NCBI RefSeq assembly: GCF_029910235.1
Contig: NZ_CP112877.1
Span: 1 to 64,000, forward strand
DNA: 64,000 nucleotides
Reading direction: 5' to 3'
Origin: Pseudanabaena galeata CCNP1313
GTDB taxonomy: Bacteria; Cyanobacteriota; Cyanobacteriia; Pseudanabaenales; Pseudanabaenaceae
The position numbers were made by a program, and so were the translations under genes. The notes below the pieces were generated by a model that saw nothing but the letters and a program-made list of their open reading frames with translations, had not been told where the DNA came from and made no database searches. Of this stretch, positions 52,670 to 64,000 are shown one piece after another; the first letter of the stretch is position 1; the number at the start of each line of letters is the position of its first letter.

Positions 52670-54076
52670 ATGATGATACTTCATTACCTGCAAAAGCAAA
52701 TTCTTGTTTTAGCTCTTGCTTGTCTTGTGATGTTGACGATTTTTCAGCCATCAGCACAGGCAAGAGTGGGAGTTTTAGATGTTTACTTTTTTCACAGTGA
52801 AACTTGTCCCCACTGCCTTCGCCAAAAGCCTTTAATGCAGACGATTGAGACTTACAACAAAGATGTGGATGTCCACTTCATTGAAGTTAATCAAGATCCA
52901 CAAACTTGGAAGGATTTTAGACAGAAGCATAATATTCCCAATGGAGCAGTGCCTCGAACGTTCGTGGGAAACAAGTCTTTTATTGGCTATAGCGAAAGTG
53001 ATGGTTCTCTAGAATACAATCCAGTTTATTTTGGTTATATTGGCTATCGCAACCAAATTATCCAAGCGATCGCCAGTGAGATTGGTCATGAAGTGCAACT
53101 ATCAAAAGCGATCGCTATCTCTACAAGTGCAGCATATCAATTCCCTTGGTGGACAATGGGGATACCATTGGTTTATGCGACGAGTTTCCCTTTCCTCAGA
53201 AAGCGATTAGAGCAAGAGCAGAGCAGACGCTATTGGTTGGGAGGATTAGTCGCTACTGTTCTGATGAGCTTGTTTTTAATCATTGGGTTGACTCCAGATA
53301 CGGCGATCAATCAGTTTGCTCAAGGTCTGCCTTTTCCGATTTTTGTGGCAACTATTTCCTTAGCAGATGGGTTTAATCCTTGTGCTTTTACGGTTTTAAT
53401 TATTCTGCTCTCGTTGCTCACTTACACCAAGCAAAGGCGAGACATGATCATTGTTGGTGGGACTTTCATCATTACTTCGGCGGTGATGTATTTTCTATTC
53501 ATCATGCTGATGATCGGGTTGGGTTCTATTTTATTAGAACAATATGGCAAACTTTTTATGTTAGTGCTGGGAATCAGCATTGCGATCGCAGGTATTATTA
53601 ATCTCAAAGATTATTTTTGGTTCAAACAAGGGGTTTCGCTATCCTTATCTGAAGAACAACAACGTACCATTAGCCAAAAAGCGGGCAAAATCGTTCGTGG
53701 TCTAAGAGACTCAGCCGCAGGGCAAATGCAATTTTTAGCAGCATTGGGTGGAACGATATTATTAGCAATTTTCGTAAATCTTGTCGAGCTAGGATGTACA
53801 GCTATTTTACCTGCTGTCTATATGACCACTCTAATTAACTACTGTGCCGCGAGTTCACCACAGACAAATTGGTCTTGTTATATTACTTGGACAGCACTCT
53901 ACGCAATCATCTATATCATTCCGTTATTGCTGATTTTAGGAAACTTTATCTACTCATTTGAATCATCGCGATTTACAGAAAGCCAAGGACGAAGACTCAA
54001 GTTAGTAGCAGGGCTGTTTATGGTGTTTTTTGGGATGGTCATGATTTTTCGCCCAGAGCTTTTGATGTTTGGCTAG
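52670..54076 (+). CDS. thioredoxin-like / CcdA-DsbD-type fusion membrane protein
   Basis: A 468-residue protein. After an N-terminal membrane or signal segment comes a thioredoxin/glutaredoxin fold with active site ETCPHCLRQ (C-x-x-C, about residues 45-48) and a cis-Pro region NGAVPRTFVG. A polytopic membrane region of six or more helices follows, with LADGFNPCAFTVLIILLSLL and VNLVELGCTAILPAVYMTT, the two conserved Cys segments of CcdA/DsbD transporters. It should move reducing equivalents across the membrane to thiol or persulfide partners, such as the neighbouring DsrE-like protein. Confidence 0.85.
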   Translation: MMILHYLQKQILVLALACLVMLTIFQPSAQARVGVLDVYFFHSETCPHCLRQKPLMQTIETYNKDVDVHFIEVNQDPQTWKDFRQKHNIPNGAVPRTFVGNKSFIGYSESDGSLEYNPVYFGYIGYRNQIIQAIASEIGHEVQLSKAIAISTSAAYQFPWWTMGIPLVYATSFPFLRKRLEQEQSRRYWLGGLVATVLMSLFLIIGLTPDTAINQFAQGLPFPIFVATISLADGFNPCAFTVLIILLSLLTYTKQRRDMIIVGGTFIITSAVMYFLFIMLMIGLGSILLEQYGKLFMLVLGISIAIAGIINLKDYFWFKQGVSLSLSEEQQRTISQKAGKIVRGLRDSAAGQMQFLAALGGTILLAIFVNLVELGCTAILPAVYMTTLINYCAASSPQTNWSCYITWTALYAIIYIIPLLLILGNFIYSFESSRFTESQGRRLKLVAGLFMVFFGMVMIFRPELLMFG

Positions 54077-54094
54077 GACAAATCTAAGAAATAA

Positions 54095-54143
54095 AATCCA
54101 AACCCGTTGAAGCAAGATATGTCTGCTCCAACGGGTTTGGATT
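54095..54143 (+). terminator. terminator after the thioredoxin-CcdA gene
   Basis: Perfect 15-base arms AATCCAAACCCGTTG (54095-54109) and complement (54129-54143), with a further inner AGCA/TGCT pairing, 18 bases after the stop codon. Flanking A- and T-rich DNA fits a bidirectional terminator. Confidence 0.7.
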
Positions 54144-54320
54144 AATTATTCTGTTGAGTCACCAAAGCACTGTATGAATTTTTGCTAAATTTTGACAATT
54201 CTTACTCCTATATATTTTGAAATCGAGCTAGGATAGAAATAAGACTAAAGGGAGAGAAAATTTATCTTTTTAGTCTTAATCCCGTTAATCAAAACGCCAA
54301 CAAAAGGAGGTGTTGAGATC

Positions 54321-54506
54321 GTGAAGGATATAAGATGTCCGTTGATATTTTTGGGTATATTGCTATTGGTTCCATTGGCATTTGTAACAGCCTATCTCTT
54401 ATGGTCTACCAATCATCTAATTGCTCTCTTAATATTATTTTTAGGAATCTCGGCTGATATTTTAGGAGGATTTAGCATCCTCGACCGAGCGTTAATTCGG
54501 GTCTAA
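54321..54506 (+). CDS. small two-helix membrane protein
   Basis: A 61-residue protein with a GTG start at 54321 and a strong AGGAGGTG site about 9 bases upstream. It has two hydrophobic segments (CPLIFLGILLLVPLAFVTAY and HLIALLILFLGISADILGGF). No family recognised. Confidence 0.6.
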   Translation: MKDIRCPLIFLGILLLVPLAFVTAYLLWSTNHLIALLILFLGISADILGGFSILDRALIRV

Positions 54507-54612
54507 GAAACTATTGCCATATTAATCAGTTCACTGACAAATCCCTAAAGCCTAATCCGACATTTTTGTTTTGTCAGTTCAATGATTGGTCTTAGTGCAA
54601 ATGGAGGCTGTT

Positions 54613-55098
54613 ATGAAAAAAATTATCATTTTCACTATCCTAGTTGCCATGTTTTTTCTAGCCTCGACTCCCGCTTTATTTGCCCAGTCACCCATGACTG
54701 GGCTGGGTGGAAATCACTGGAGAATGAGACAATCTGAATCTCCAACTAGAAAAATGCAATCGATAGATCGCTTCAGTATCAACGAAACAGTGGTAGGAGA
54801 AGTAGTGGCTATAGATGCCATCACTTCAATGCATCGCATGTCTACTGGAGTGCATTTGCAATTAAAAACAGACATAGGAGTTAGAGAAGTTCGCCTAGCA
54901 CCAACTTGGTATCTAGACAATCAGGGTTTGCAAATCAAAGTGGGCGATCGCATTGAGGTAAAAGGATTTAAGCTGACGACGGGAAGTGAATCTGTCCTAA
55001 TCGTCGCCGAAGTATCTAAAGGCGATCGCGTTTTAGTTTTACGAAACGAAGATGGTATTCCTGTTTGGAGTGGGCAGCGCCATACGCCAAACTTATAA
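54613..55098 (+). CDS. exported OB-fold-like small protein (MamS/MamX-like domain)
   Basis: A 161-residue protein from the ATG at 54613, chosen for its GGAGG site and because MKKIIIFTILVAMFFLAST is a clean signal peptide. The mature part has VVGEVVAIDAIT, VREVRLAPTWYLDNQGLQIK and VGDRIEVKGFKLTTGSES, resembling the small beta-barrel domain seen in MamS/MamX-type and DUF5666-like proteins. Function unknown. Confidence 0.65.
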   Translation: MKKIIIFTILVAMFFLASTPALFAQSPMTGLGGNHWRMRQSESPTRKMQSIDRFSINETVVGEVVAIDAITSMHRMSTGVHLQLKTDIGVREVRLAPTWYLDNQGLQIKVGDRIEVKGFKLTTGSESVLIVAEVSKGDRVLVLRNEDGIPVWSGQRHTPNL

Positions 55099-55196
55099 AT
55101 CATTATTTTGACTTGTTATAACTTGCAGAACGCATAACGATCGCATCGGTTTCGGCATTATGACTACTTAGGGTATCTAGAGGAATCAATCTGTGT

Positions 55197-55230
55197 ATCC
55201 CCACGATGTCAATCATCGCATCGTGGGGAT
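55197..55230. terminator. terminator between convergent genes (katG end)
   Basis: 12-base perfect arms ATCCCCACGATG and CATCGTGGGGAT around a 10-base loop, 12 bases from the katG stop codon. It serves katG and probably also the convergent plus-strand gene. Confidence 0.65.
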
Positions 55231-55242
55231 GCGTCTTGACGG

Positions 55243-58175
<2,933 letters not shown>

Positions 58176-58724
58176 CTAGTCATTCAGGATTGTTTTGCTG
58201 ATCACCTCTCCAGTAACATCAAGTTCATAGGCGATCGGTATACCTGTCGCTAGTTCTAATCCTATTACTTCCGATGGACTGAGATGATCTAGCATCATCA
58301 TGATTGATCGCAGAGAGTTCCCATGAGCCGTAATCAAGACATTATCACCTTGGAGAAGATGAGGCAGAATACGGCTCCTGAAATAAGCATTCACCCGCTT
58401 TTGGGTATCTTCTAAACTTTCTCCCCCTGGTGGTCGGACGTTGTAGGATCTACGCCACGCATAAACCTGTTCAACGCCATACTTCTTCGCAGTATCCGCT
58501 TTGTTTAAGCCCTGTAAATCACCATAAAATCGCTCATTGAGAGCTTCATTCGTAAAAATGGGAAGTTCTTCCTCTGGGTTGCCATCATAGCTATTCCAGC
58601 CATGCCAAATTTGGTCATCCTTTTCATGTTTAATAATCGGAATTTTGCCACCACAAATGTCATCGCGTTCCGTCAAACAAATCATCGCTGTTTCGATCGC
58701 CCTTAATTAATCTACTAGTGAAAC

Positions 58725-60023
58725 CTTAGTGGTGCAGAAAACTCAGGAGAGTCTCAAGATGAGACAATGGTAATACGAGCAAATTCGATACGAAAATCTA
58801 ACTTTTCGCGTTTGGCAATAGAAGCACAGGCAGGTGGAGGATTAGTTCTAGGGAAAATCTGCAAAAGAGGAAGAGGTTTTTGTTGGTAAAGAAGGGTGTG
58901 AAGCTGACGGAGACCGAGTTGCAGAAAACTCAAGCCGCGATGATCGTGCCAATCAATAGCCGCCCTTTGCCCCAAACGCACCAACATTATGCCAAGAATT
59001 ACAGCAATCAGGTTAGCAGTGGCAAGGAGCATAAACAAACAGGTAAGAGATTGAGCATCACGGAGATGCGAGCTAACCACATTAAAAGCCGCCGACTTGT
59101 AATCCTTAAAATGAGGTTCAATACCGCCAAAGCGTTTGCCATAGAGAGCAAAAGTCTGTAATGAAGGGGGAATATCGGTAAGGACAGCCCATGAACCGTT
59201 AGCCATGTCTAGGTTAGCCGTCGCTAAGTGACAATTAACATCACCGAGTACGGTGACATTGGGAACTAGATAAGCTTGCTCTGTGGGAGGTATCAGTTGT
59301 TCGACGCGCTTGGTTGTACCTGTCGGCAAAGTCACTAGCAGATCGGACTTTGCGCGAAATGCCCAAGACCATTGATTTTGCTGTAACCATCGGATTAATT
59401 CCCCATGTTCAAAGCCTCGGTCGGCAAGTAAGGTCACTTTGCTTTCTGGCGGCAATAGGGTGAGTACTTGTTCTAATACGGGACGGTAATGCTCAAAGCC
59501 AACAGTAGCGCTTCCATGCTCTAATACCACTTGCGCTAAAGTAATCGACCTTCCACCCCAAATCAAGCATATTTCGATCAGACAGAATTTATCCCACAGC
59601 ATACTCGTATCGAGAGCTAGTTCCAACGATGCTCCTGCAAATGCTTGGAGAAAGTGCTTCACCAATGGGTTATAGAATGTCTCGGCGATGATATGTGGAT
59701 TATGCACAAAGTAGCTTAGTCTTTCCATCTGACTTCTGGCTTGGCACTCTCGATGGCTTAAATAGGGCAACCAATGACTCAGACTCGCACTTCCTGATTG
59801 CAATATCGCAGCTACAGACTCCGCAAATCCTTGGAGATGTCGCTTATCTTTTGGCTTGATCCATTGACGCAATTGTTGTTGTAGCTGAAGATATAGGTGG
59901 GGCATGGATAAGATCTTTTGTTGAGGAACTTGAGTATCTCATCTCTTGTCCCTTTTATCCCTCTTGTCTCATTTTGAGACTCTATGCCTAGCAACCTTTC
60001 TCAGACTTTTCTGCACCACTAAG
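58725..60023 (-). mobile_element. IS4-family insertion sequence, complete
   Basis: Inverted ends CTTAGTGGTGCAGAAAA (left from 58725, right to 60023) and a 10-base target duplication CTAGTGAAAC (58715-58724 and 60024-60033). The length is 1299 bp. It is inserted in gpmA. Confidence 0.88.
58754..59905 (-). CDS. IS4-family transposase
   Basis: A 383-residue DDE transposase with an intact frame. SLELALDTSMLWDKFCLIE gives the first Asp, VTLLADRGFEHGELI the second, and YGKRFGGIEPHFKDYKS the Y-x(n)-E-x(n)-K signature with the Glu. N-terminal helical DNA-binding region about 1-90. The frame is complete and the target duplication is perfect, so insertion is recent. Confidence 0.9.
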   Translation of the reverse strand: MPHLYLQLQQQLRQWIKPKDKRHLQGFAESVAAILQSGSASLSHWLPYLSHRECQARSQMERLSYFVHNPHIIAETFYNPLVKHFLQAFAGASLELALDTSMLWDKFCLIEICLIWGGRSITLAQVVLEHGSATVGFEHYRPVLEQVLTLLPPESKVTLLADRGFEHGELIRWLQQNQWSWAFRAKSDLLVTLPTGTTKRVEQLIPPTEQAYLVPNVTVLGDVNCHLATANLDMANGSWAVLTDIPPSLQTFALYGKRFGGIEPHFKDYKSAAFNVVSSHLRDAQSLTCLFMLLATANLIAVILGIMLVRLGQRAAIDWHDHRGLSFLQLGLRQLHTLLYQQKPLPLLQIFPRTNPPPACASIAKREKLDFRIEFARITIVSS

Positions 60024-60183
60024 CTAGTGAAACAAACATTCACCCGATAATTGCTAAGCCGACAAGAGGCGATCGTCGCTTCTGCACGACCACGTTCGCT
60101 AAGGGGAACATGAATTTATTGAGAGCATTCCAAAGGCTTTGTCCGTGACGAATCAATATGAGTTGAGCCATGATTATTCTCTT

Positions 60184-60582
60184 TTAATCCCACCATAAAA
60201 ATAATTCTTTGGTCGAGATCAGCGATCGCTTCAAAATTTCTAAACCATAGTTTTCATCGTCAAAGTCAATTCCTACAATCATTTCCTGCAATTCTGCTGG
60301 AATCTCTTGCTGTGATTCTTGGAGCATATTGATCATGTCATCGGTACAGCCAAACCCTTGCTCAATTGTATCAGGACAAAATTCGTAAATATCTACGGCA
60401 AGATCAGTTAGATCATCAGGTAAATTGCTAAAGGTCACTATTAAGCGATCGGACTCCACTTCAGACAGTTCTATACCATATTGGGCATCCCAAACCCGAA
60501 GCTTTTGGATGATATCCGCAGTATCAAGATCATAGTTACAACCATTTGTTCCCTTATCTAGAAGGTTTTGATACTTGTCCAT
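60184..60582 (-). CDS. DUF4253 protein
   Basis: A 132-residue acidic protein: ADIIQKLRVWDAQYGIELSE, DLAVDIYEFCPDTIEQGFG and the terminal ELFLWWD are hallmarks of DUF4253. The molecular role is unknown. It is encoded 12 bases from the broken gpmA start on the same strand and probably shared its transcript. Confidence 0.75.
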   Translation of the reverse strand: MDKYQNLLDKGTNGCNYDLDTADIIQKLRVWDAQYGIELSEVESDRLIVTFSNLPDDLTDLAVDIYEFCPDTIEQGFGCTDDMINMLQESQQEIPAELQEMIVGIDFDDENYGLEILKRSLISTKELFLWWD

Positions 60583-60924
60583 AATTTTTGCTGATTCAAA
60601 CGTGAAATGTAATGGATTCAGGAATCATATAACAATTTTTAAAAGGTTCGATAGTCAAAAGATTTTTTGGCTTGAGACTTACTAATTCAACTACATAGCT
60701 ATATGCGACTTGATTAAGCTTTATATTATACTCAACCTATTCAACCAGTAAATCAAACCATCGCCTGCCACTATCAATTTCAGAGGTCAGATTTTGTTTA
60801 AGACTCTACTCAATAGATTCTCAAATTCAATAAAAATATTTGTTTTACCTGAGTGTAGAGCGTTGTAATTTATCGAATTAGCTCAAATATGACCTTTAAA
60901 TTTATTTTTTAGGAGACAAGCAAG
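60583..60924. other. AT-rich intergenic region between divergent genes
   Basis: 342 bases that must hold promoters for the DUF4253 gene and the CsbD-like gene. No gene or distinctive repeat is seen. Confidence 0.5.
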
Positions 60925-61329
60925 ATGGTTTCACTTCAACAGTTACGTCGCTTTTTTCTCAATATTAGCTTGTCAGTAATACTCGTAACTTTTATCTCCT
61001 TGGGTTTTGGTACGGCATCTAGTTGGGCAGGAATTTCATCCACAGATTCCATTAGCCAACCTCAGATTCCAATTGCAACCATGAAGCAAGAAGATAAAAT
61101 TAACGAGGTCAAGGGCAAGATTAAAGAAAAGATCGGCAATATAACTGGCGATTCAAAAAAACAAGCTGCTGGCAAAGCCATGCAATTTAAAGCTAAAACC
61201 CTAGAAGGACTCAATAATAGTATTGAGAATCCTAACTACAAACCCAATTCTCAGAACTGTGAAACCGAAGATTGCGCTCGTGAGGCAACGGAAAATGTAG
61301 AATCTCAAATTCGTGAAAATTGGAACTAA
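60925..61329 (+). CDS. exported CsbD-like stress protein
   Basis: A 134-residue protein with an N-terminal signal-like segment (LSVILVTFISLGFGTASSWA). The central part, EDKINEVKGKIKEKIGNITG and DSKKQAAGKAMQFK, is the CsbD motif of general-stress proteins, which are usually cytosolic. The C-terminus has a Cys pair (NCETEDCAREA). A GGAGA site precedes the ATG. Exported CsbD-like proteins occur in cyanobacteria; the role is unknown. Confidence 0.8.
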   Translation: MVSLQQLRRFFLNISLSVILVTFISLGFGTASSWAGISSTDSISQPQIPIATMKQEDKINEVKGKIKEKIGNITGDSKKQAAGKAMQFKAKTLEGLNNSIENPNYKPNSQNCETEDCAREATENVESQIRENWN

Positions 61330-61337
61330 AATAGTCA

Positions 61338-61422
61338 AGAGTTCTAAATCAACAGTAAAATGTTGGTTTAGAACTCTAAGGTACGGATAAATGGTGCTTT
61401 TACTGTATATCCATCCGTACCT
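61338..61422. terminator. two adjacent terminator hairpins between convergent genes
   Basis: First stem AGAGTTCTAAATCAACA with its near-complement (61338-61354 / 61361-61377); second stem AGGTACGGAT with complement (61379-61388 / 61413-61422). One probably serves each convergent gene. Confidence 0.6.
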
Positions 61423-61433
61423 CTTTCAAAACA

Positions 61434-62300
61434 TTAACTGACGCTAGATAATTCCAAGTTGAACATTTTTACACCAATATCAGCAGGTCTGCCAAAATAG
61501 GGATAGCTGGTGACCAGTAGATCAATTCCTGTACTGGCATAGTCACGAATGTTGTCTGGATTGATCCCACCAGCCGCAGCAAGTTTGATGTTGGGATACT
61601 TATGCTTTAAATCTGTCACCAAAGTCTTGAGATCTGCACAAGCAACTTTATCAAACTGAATGATATCCACTCCAGCTTCCGCGATCGCCCATGCCTCCAT
61701 TTCAGTTTCAACTTCCATACCAATCTTAGATTCTTGAAATCGATGTTTGAGTTCGGGTAAATGTTTTAGCAGTTCTGACATTCCACCAAGATAGGTCAGA
61801 TGTTCCTTAAAAATCAGGATCGTTTCCGATAGCCCTAGTCGATGCGGGACAGCACCACCTGCCAAAATTGCCTTCATAGATAATTTACGAGTACTCGGAA
61901 AAGCTTTGCGAGTGCAGACGATCGCTACTGATGGATCGATCTCATGCGCCGCAGTCACCAAGCTTTTAGTCCGCGAAGCCATCCCAGAAGCATATTCCAT
62001 CAAGTTGAGCGCTATTCTCCATGCGATATGCAATGCTTCAGCAGAACCTGTTGCTTTGAGAATCAGTTCTTCGTTTGCTACTTTAAGCCCACTTTCAACG
62101 TAATTCTGAACCTTAGCTCCACAAAGCTCAAAGACTCTAGCAGATTCTTCTGTGGCACAAACAACCATGGGATGACGGGAATAAAATTCGATTGCACCCT
62201 GCTGCTTCCCTATACCCAATCCAAACGTTGTCAAATCAAAATAGGGAACATCTTCCTCAATCAGTTGGGTGATTGCTGCATCTGAAAATATATTCTTCAT
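61434..62300 (-). CDS. modD: ModD-like nicotinate-phosphoribosyltransferase homologue
   Basis: A 288-residue protein similar in layout to quinolinate phosphoribosyltransferase (NadC). It has an open N-terminal domain (IEEDVPYFDLTTFGLGIG) and a barrel with YASGMASRTKSLV, CTRKAFPSTRKLSMKAILAG, HRLGLSETILIF, EVETEMEAWAIAEAGVDIIQ and LAAAGGINPDNIRDYASTGID. The FDLTT start and overall length match ModD, a NadC paralogue often found with molybdenum-transport genes. No such genes are visible here, so the substrate is open. Confidence 0.82.
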   Translation of the reverse strand: MKNIFSDAAITQLIEEDVPYFDLTTFGLGIGKQQGAIEFYSRHPMVVCATEESARVFELCGAKVQNYVESGLKVANEELILKATGSAEALHIAWRIALNLMEYASGMASRTKSLVTAAHEIDPSVAIVCTRKAFPSTRKLSMKAILAGGAVPHRLGLSETILIFKEHLTYLGGMSELLKHLPELKHRFQESKIGMEVETEMEAWAIAEAGVDIIQFDKVACADLKTLVTDLKHKYPNIKLAAAGGINPDNIRDYASTGIDLLVTSYPYFGRPADIGVKMFNLELSSVS

Positions 62301-62427
62301 CGTAGTTTAGTATGCGCTTCTGTCGAATTATTAGGTTTCTATAAATTGGAATAATTGCAGTGTCATTCATTCTAACTTAATAGCAATATAATTAAATAAG
62401 AATAGTATCACAATTACTAAAAACTCC

Positions 62428-63312
62428 ATGAAGACCTCCTTAGATTGTATTCCTTGTCTTTTACGTCAATCATTAGATGCAGCTAGGTTAGTTTCGCCCG
62501 ATCCTTCTGTCCATGAGCAAATTATCCGTGATGTTCTGCATTGGACAGGGGAAATGGACTTAAACCAATCGCCTCCTGAAATTGCCCAACTGATCCATCG
62601 GCGGTTACGCGAACTAACAGGAGTGACTGATCCCTATCATGAGGCTAAAAACTGGCAAAATCGGATGGCGATGGAATTGATTCCTAAATTCAGGGCTGAA
62701 GTCAAGGCAGCTAAAAATCCGTTATTGATGGCAGCCCGTCTGGCGATCGCAGGCAATGTGATTGATATGGGCAGTAATGGCAATCTCACAGAAGCAGATG
62801 TACAAGAGTCTTTAAGTAAAGCTCTAACGGAACCATTTTTTGGAGAAGAAGATCGGTTTCAACAGGCGATCGCTCAAGCAAAATCAGTTTTATATCTAGC
62901 GGATAATGCAGGAGAAATAGCTTTTGACCGACTTCTAGTGGAACAAATAATCAATCAAATTCCGCCAGAACGAGTGACGCTGGTGGTGCGCGGTGCGCCT
63001 GTTCTCAATGACGCAACTTTTATTGACGCGCATACAGTGGGTATCGATCAAATTGTGGAGGTGATTAACAATGGTTCCGATGCTCCTGGTACGCTCTTAA
63101 ATGATTGCAGTGAAGAATTTTGCCGCCGCTTTACCGAGGCAGACTTAATTATTGCTAAGGGGCAAGGAAATTTTGAAACTCTCAATAATAATCCCAGCAA
63201 TATTTTTTGCTTATTTAAGGTCAAATGTGGGGTAATTGCTAATCTTGTTAATCAACCAATTGGTATGCAGATGCTTATACATTCCCAACTTGGTTTAGGG
63301 CAGAAATGTTGA
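62428..63312 (+). CDS. DUF89 / damage-control-phosphatase-like protein
   Basis: A 294-residue protein. MKTSLDCIPCLLRQSLDAAR (Cys pair) opens the N-terminal domain; the catalytic-type segment is VLYLADNAGEIAFDRLLVEQ, whose Asp-Asn is a metal ligand in DUF89 proteins, followed by LVVRGAPVLNDATFIDA and IIAKGQGNFETLN. The family includes metal-dependent phosphatases of damaged sugar phosphates. The start is fixed by this motif. It is divergent from modD. Confidence 0.88.
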   Translation: MKTSLDCIPCLLRQSLDAARLVSPDPSVHEQIIRDVLHWTGEMDLNQSPPEIAQLIHRRLRELTGVTDPYHEAKNWQNRMAMELIPKFRAEVKAAKNPLLMAARLAIAGNVIDMGSNGNLTEADVQESLSKALTEPFFGEEDRFQQAIAQAKSVLYLADNAGEIAFDRLLVEQIINQIPPERVTLVVRGAPVLNDATFIDAHTVGIDQIVEVINNGSDAPGTLLNDCSEEFCRRFTEADLIIAKGQGNFETLNNNPSNIFCLFKVKCGVIANLVNQPIGMQMLIHSQLGLGQKC

Positions 63313-63418
63313 AAGCAAAGTAAAGTTAAGTATCGAAAATAAAACTAAAATTTAGTACCCTATAAACAAAGACAATGACAAATGTTAGCCCCGTTTCGTT
63401 AGCATTTTGGGAAACTCC

Positions 63419-63943
63419 ATGAAAATTCGAGAGGCTACGGCAGTCGATTCCGAACTGATTAGGAATCTACATCTTGACGCTTTTGGCAAAGAGGATGGAT
63501 CTGCGATATCAAGGTTGGCGATTGATTTGCTGGCAGATGAAACCGCAAAACCTTTGCTTGCCTTGATTGCCGAAAACGAGACAGATATTGTTGGGAGCAT
63601 TATATTTAGCACCGTAAAGGTGAAGGGCAGTGAGGAAATAGTCGCCTACATTCTCGCACCACTGGCGGTGGCAAGCGCTTTTCAGCGAAAGGGTGTCGGG
63701 CGGGCGCTTATCGAGCGCGGACTACAAATGCTGAAAGATAGAAGCACCGATCTAGTGTTTGTTCTAGGCGATCCGAAGTATTACAGTCGATATGGGTTTT
63801 CCCACAATCACCATTTTTCTCCGCCCTATGAACTACCGTATCGCGAGGCATGGATGGCGATCACGCTGAAGGATCGTGCCTTTGAGTCGGTAAATGGTCA
63901 GATCTTATGCGCTCGATCACTCAATTCTCCAGAGCATTGGTGA
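63419..63943 (+). CDS. GNAT-family N-acetyltransferase
   Basis: A 174-residue protein from the ATG at 63419. MKIREATAVDSELIRNLHLD opens a GNAT fold; LAPLAVASAFQRKGVGRALI is the acetyl-CoA-binding loop (Q-x-x-G-x-G), and VFVLGDPKYYSRYGFSHNHH resembles the C-terminal strand of YhbS-like members. The substrate is unknown. A fragment similar to the end of the preceding DUF89 gene follows immediately. Confidence 0.88.
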   Translation: MKIREATAVDSELIRNLHLDAFGKEDGSAISRLAIDLLADETAKPLLALIAENETDIVGSIIFSTVKVKGSEEIVAYILAPLAVASAFQRKGVGRALIERGLQMLKDRSTDLVFVLGDPKYYSRYGFSHNHHFSPPYELPYREAWMAITLKDRAFESVNGQILCARSLNSPEHW

Positions 63944-64000
63944 AAATTGCTAACGCTCCGATCAGTGTGCAGATGCTAGTGAACTCCCAACTTGGTTAGG
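63944..64000 (+). pseudogene. remnant of a DUF89 3' end
   Basis: The frame IANAPISVQMLVNSQLG then a stop resembles the tail of the DUF89 gene upstream (VIANLVNQPIGMQMLIHSQL). Only the end of such a gene is present, and the window stops here. Confidence 0.45.

Larger units (their letters stand above)
58176..60171 (-). pseudogene. gpmA: broken phosphoglycerate mutase gene
   Basis: The N-terminal part (from the ATG at 60171) reads MAQLILIRHGQSLWNALNKF with the catalytic RHG, then a small deletion shifts the frame before VPLSERGRAEATIASCRLSN. The gene is then cut by a complete IS (58725-60023). The rest (58176 to about 58700) reads AIETAMICLTERDDICGGKI, WRRSYNVRPPGGESLEDTQK and LITAHGNSLRSIMMMLDHLS. 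A further frame break lies near the insertion. The C-terminal 169-residue frame could still be translated but lacks the RHG His, so no active enzyme is expected. Another copy elsewhere would be needed for glycolysis. Confidence 0.85.

Overview
The window reads as a filamentous or mat-type cyanobacterium. The octamer GCGATCGC (HIP1) and its GCGATCG core recur throughout, and a psbA (photosystem II D1) gene, a petC Rieske gene and several cyanobacterium-type hypothetical families are present. A Pseudanabaena-like genome is my guess but is not proven. The region is accessory in character: at least six transposable elements or remnants, two miniature elements and several broken genes lie among two gene islands.

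Region 1 (about 1.7-28 kb) is a ribosomally synthesised peptide (RiPP) locus. It has a Nif11-type precursor with a double-glycine leader, a second precursor copy killed by two in-frame stops, a LanM-type lanthionine synthetase, two Fe(II)/2-oxoglutarate oxygenases, a JmjC-like cupin oxygenase, two metallo-beta-lactamase-fold proteins, a medium-chain dehydrogenase and a large unknown protein. Its export machinery comprises TolC, an HlyD-type adaptor, a C39-peptidase ABC transporter, a second large ABC protein, a double cyclic-nucleotide-binding-domain protein and an HExxH protein. The LanM keeps its dehydratase residues but has lost every recognisable cyclase residue, and both precursor cores lack cysteine. 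The natural reading is a pathway that dehydrates Ser/Thr, forms no thioether rings, then reduces and/or hydroxylates the peptide. This is the most unusual system in the window.

Region 2 (28-36.9 kb) is a GAF-domain gene, a graveyard of insertion sequences (IS1634-like and IS4/IS701-like remnants, the latter cut by an IS630 element), an ssb gene and a 4.7-kb Tn3-family transposon with its own tyrosine recombinase and an HTH/zinc-ribbon regulator.

Region 3 (36.9-54.5 kb) looks like a sulfide/anoxic-adaptation island: ArsR-type regulator, sulfide:quinone oxidoreductase, a cation-efflux protein, two DUF2892 membrane proteins, a NifX/NifB-like protein, a divergent D1 lacking most Mn-cluster ligands, a Rieske protein, DUF4079, a Tll0287-like haem protein, rhodanese, cysteine synthase, a fused sensor/AAA/polyferredoxin protein, a DsrE-like protein and a thioredoxin-CcdA fusion. 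A PepSY-like membrane gene in it is split by an IS4-family element that itself carries a nested IS630 element. A 130-bp miniature element nearby has the same ends as the IS4 element.

Region 4 (54.5-64 kb) holds a secreted small protein, katG, a phosphoglycerate mutase gene broken by both small lesions and a complete IS4-family element, a DUF4253 protein, a CsbD-like exported protein, a ModD-like phosphoribosyltransferase, a DUF89 phosphatase-like gene and a GNAT acetyltransferase. No tRNA, rRNA or CRISPR array was seen. All family calls come from reading the translated sequence without database searches.
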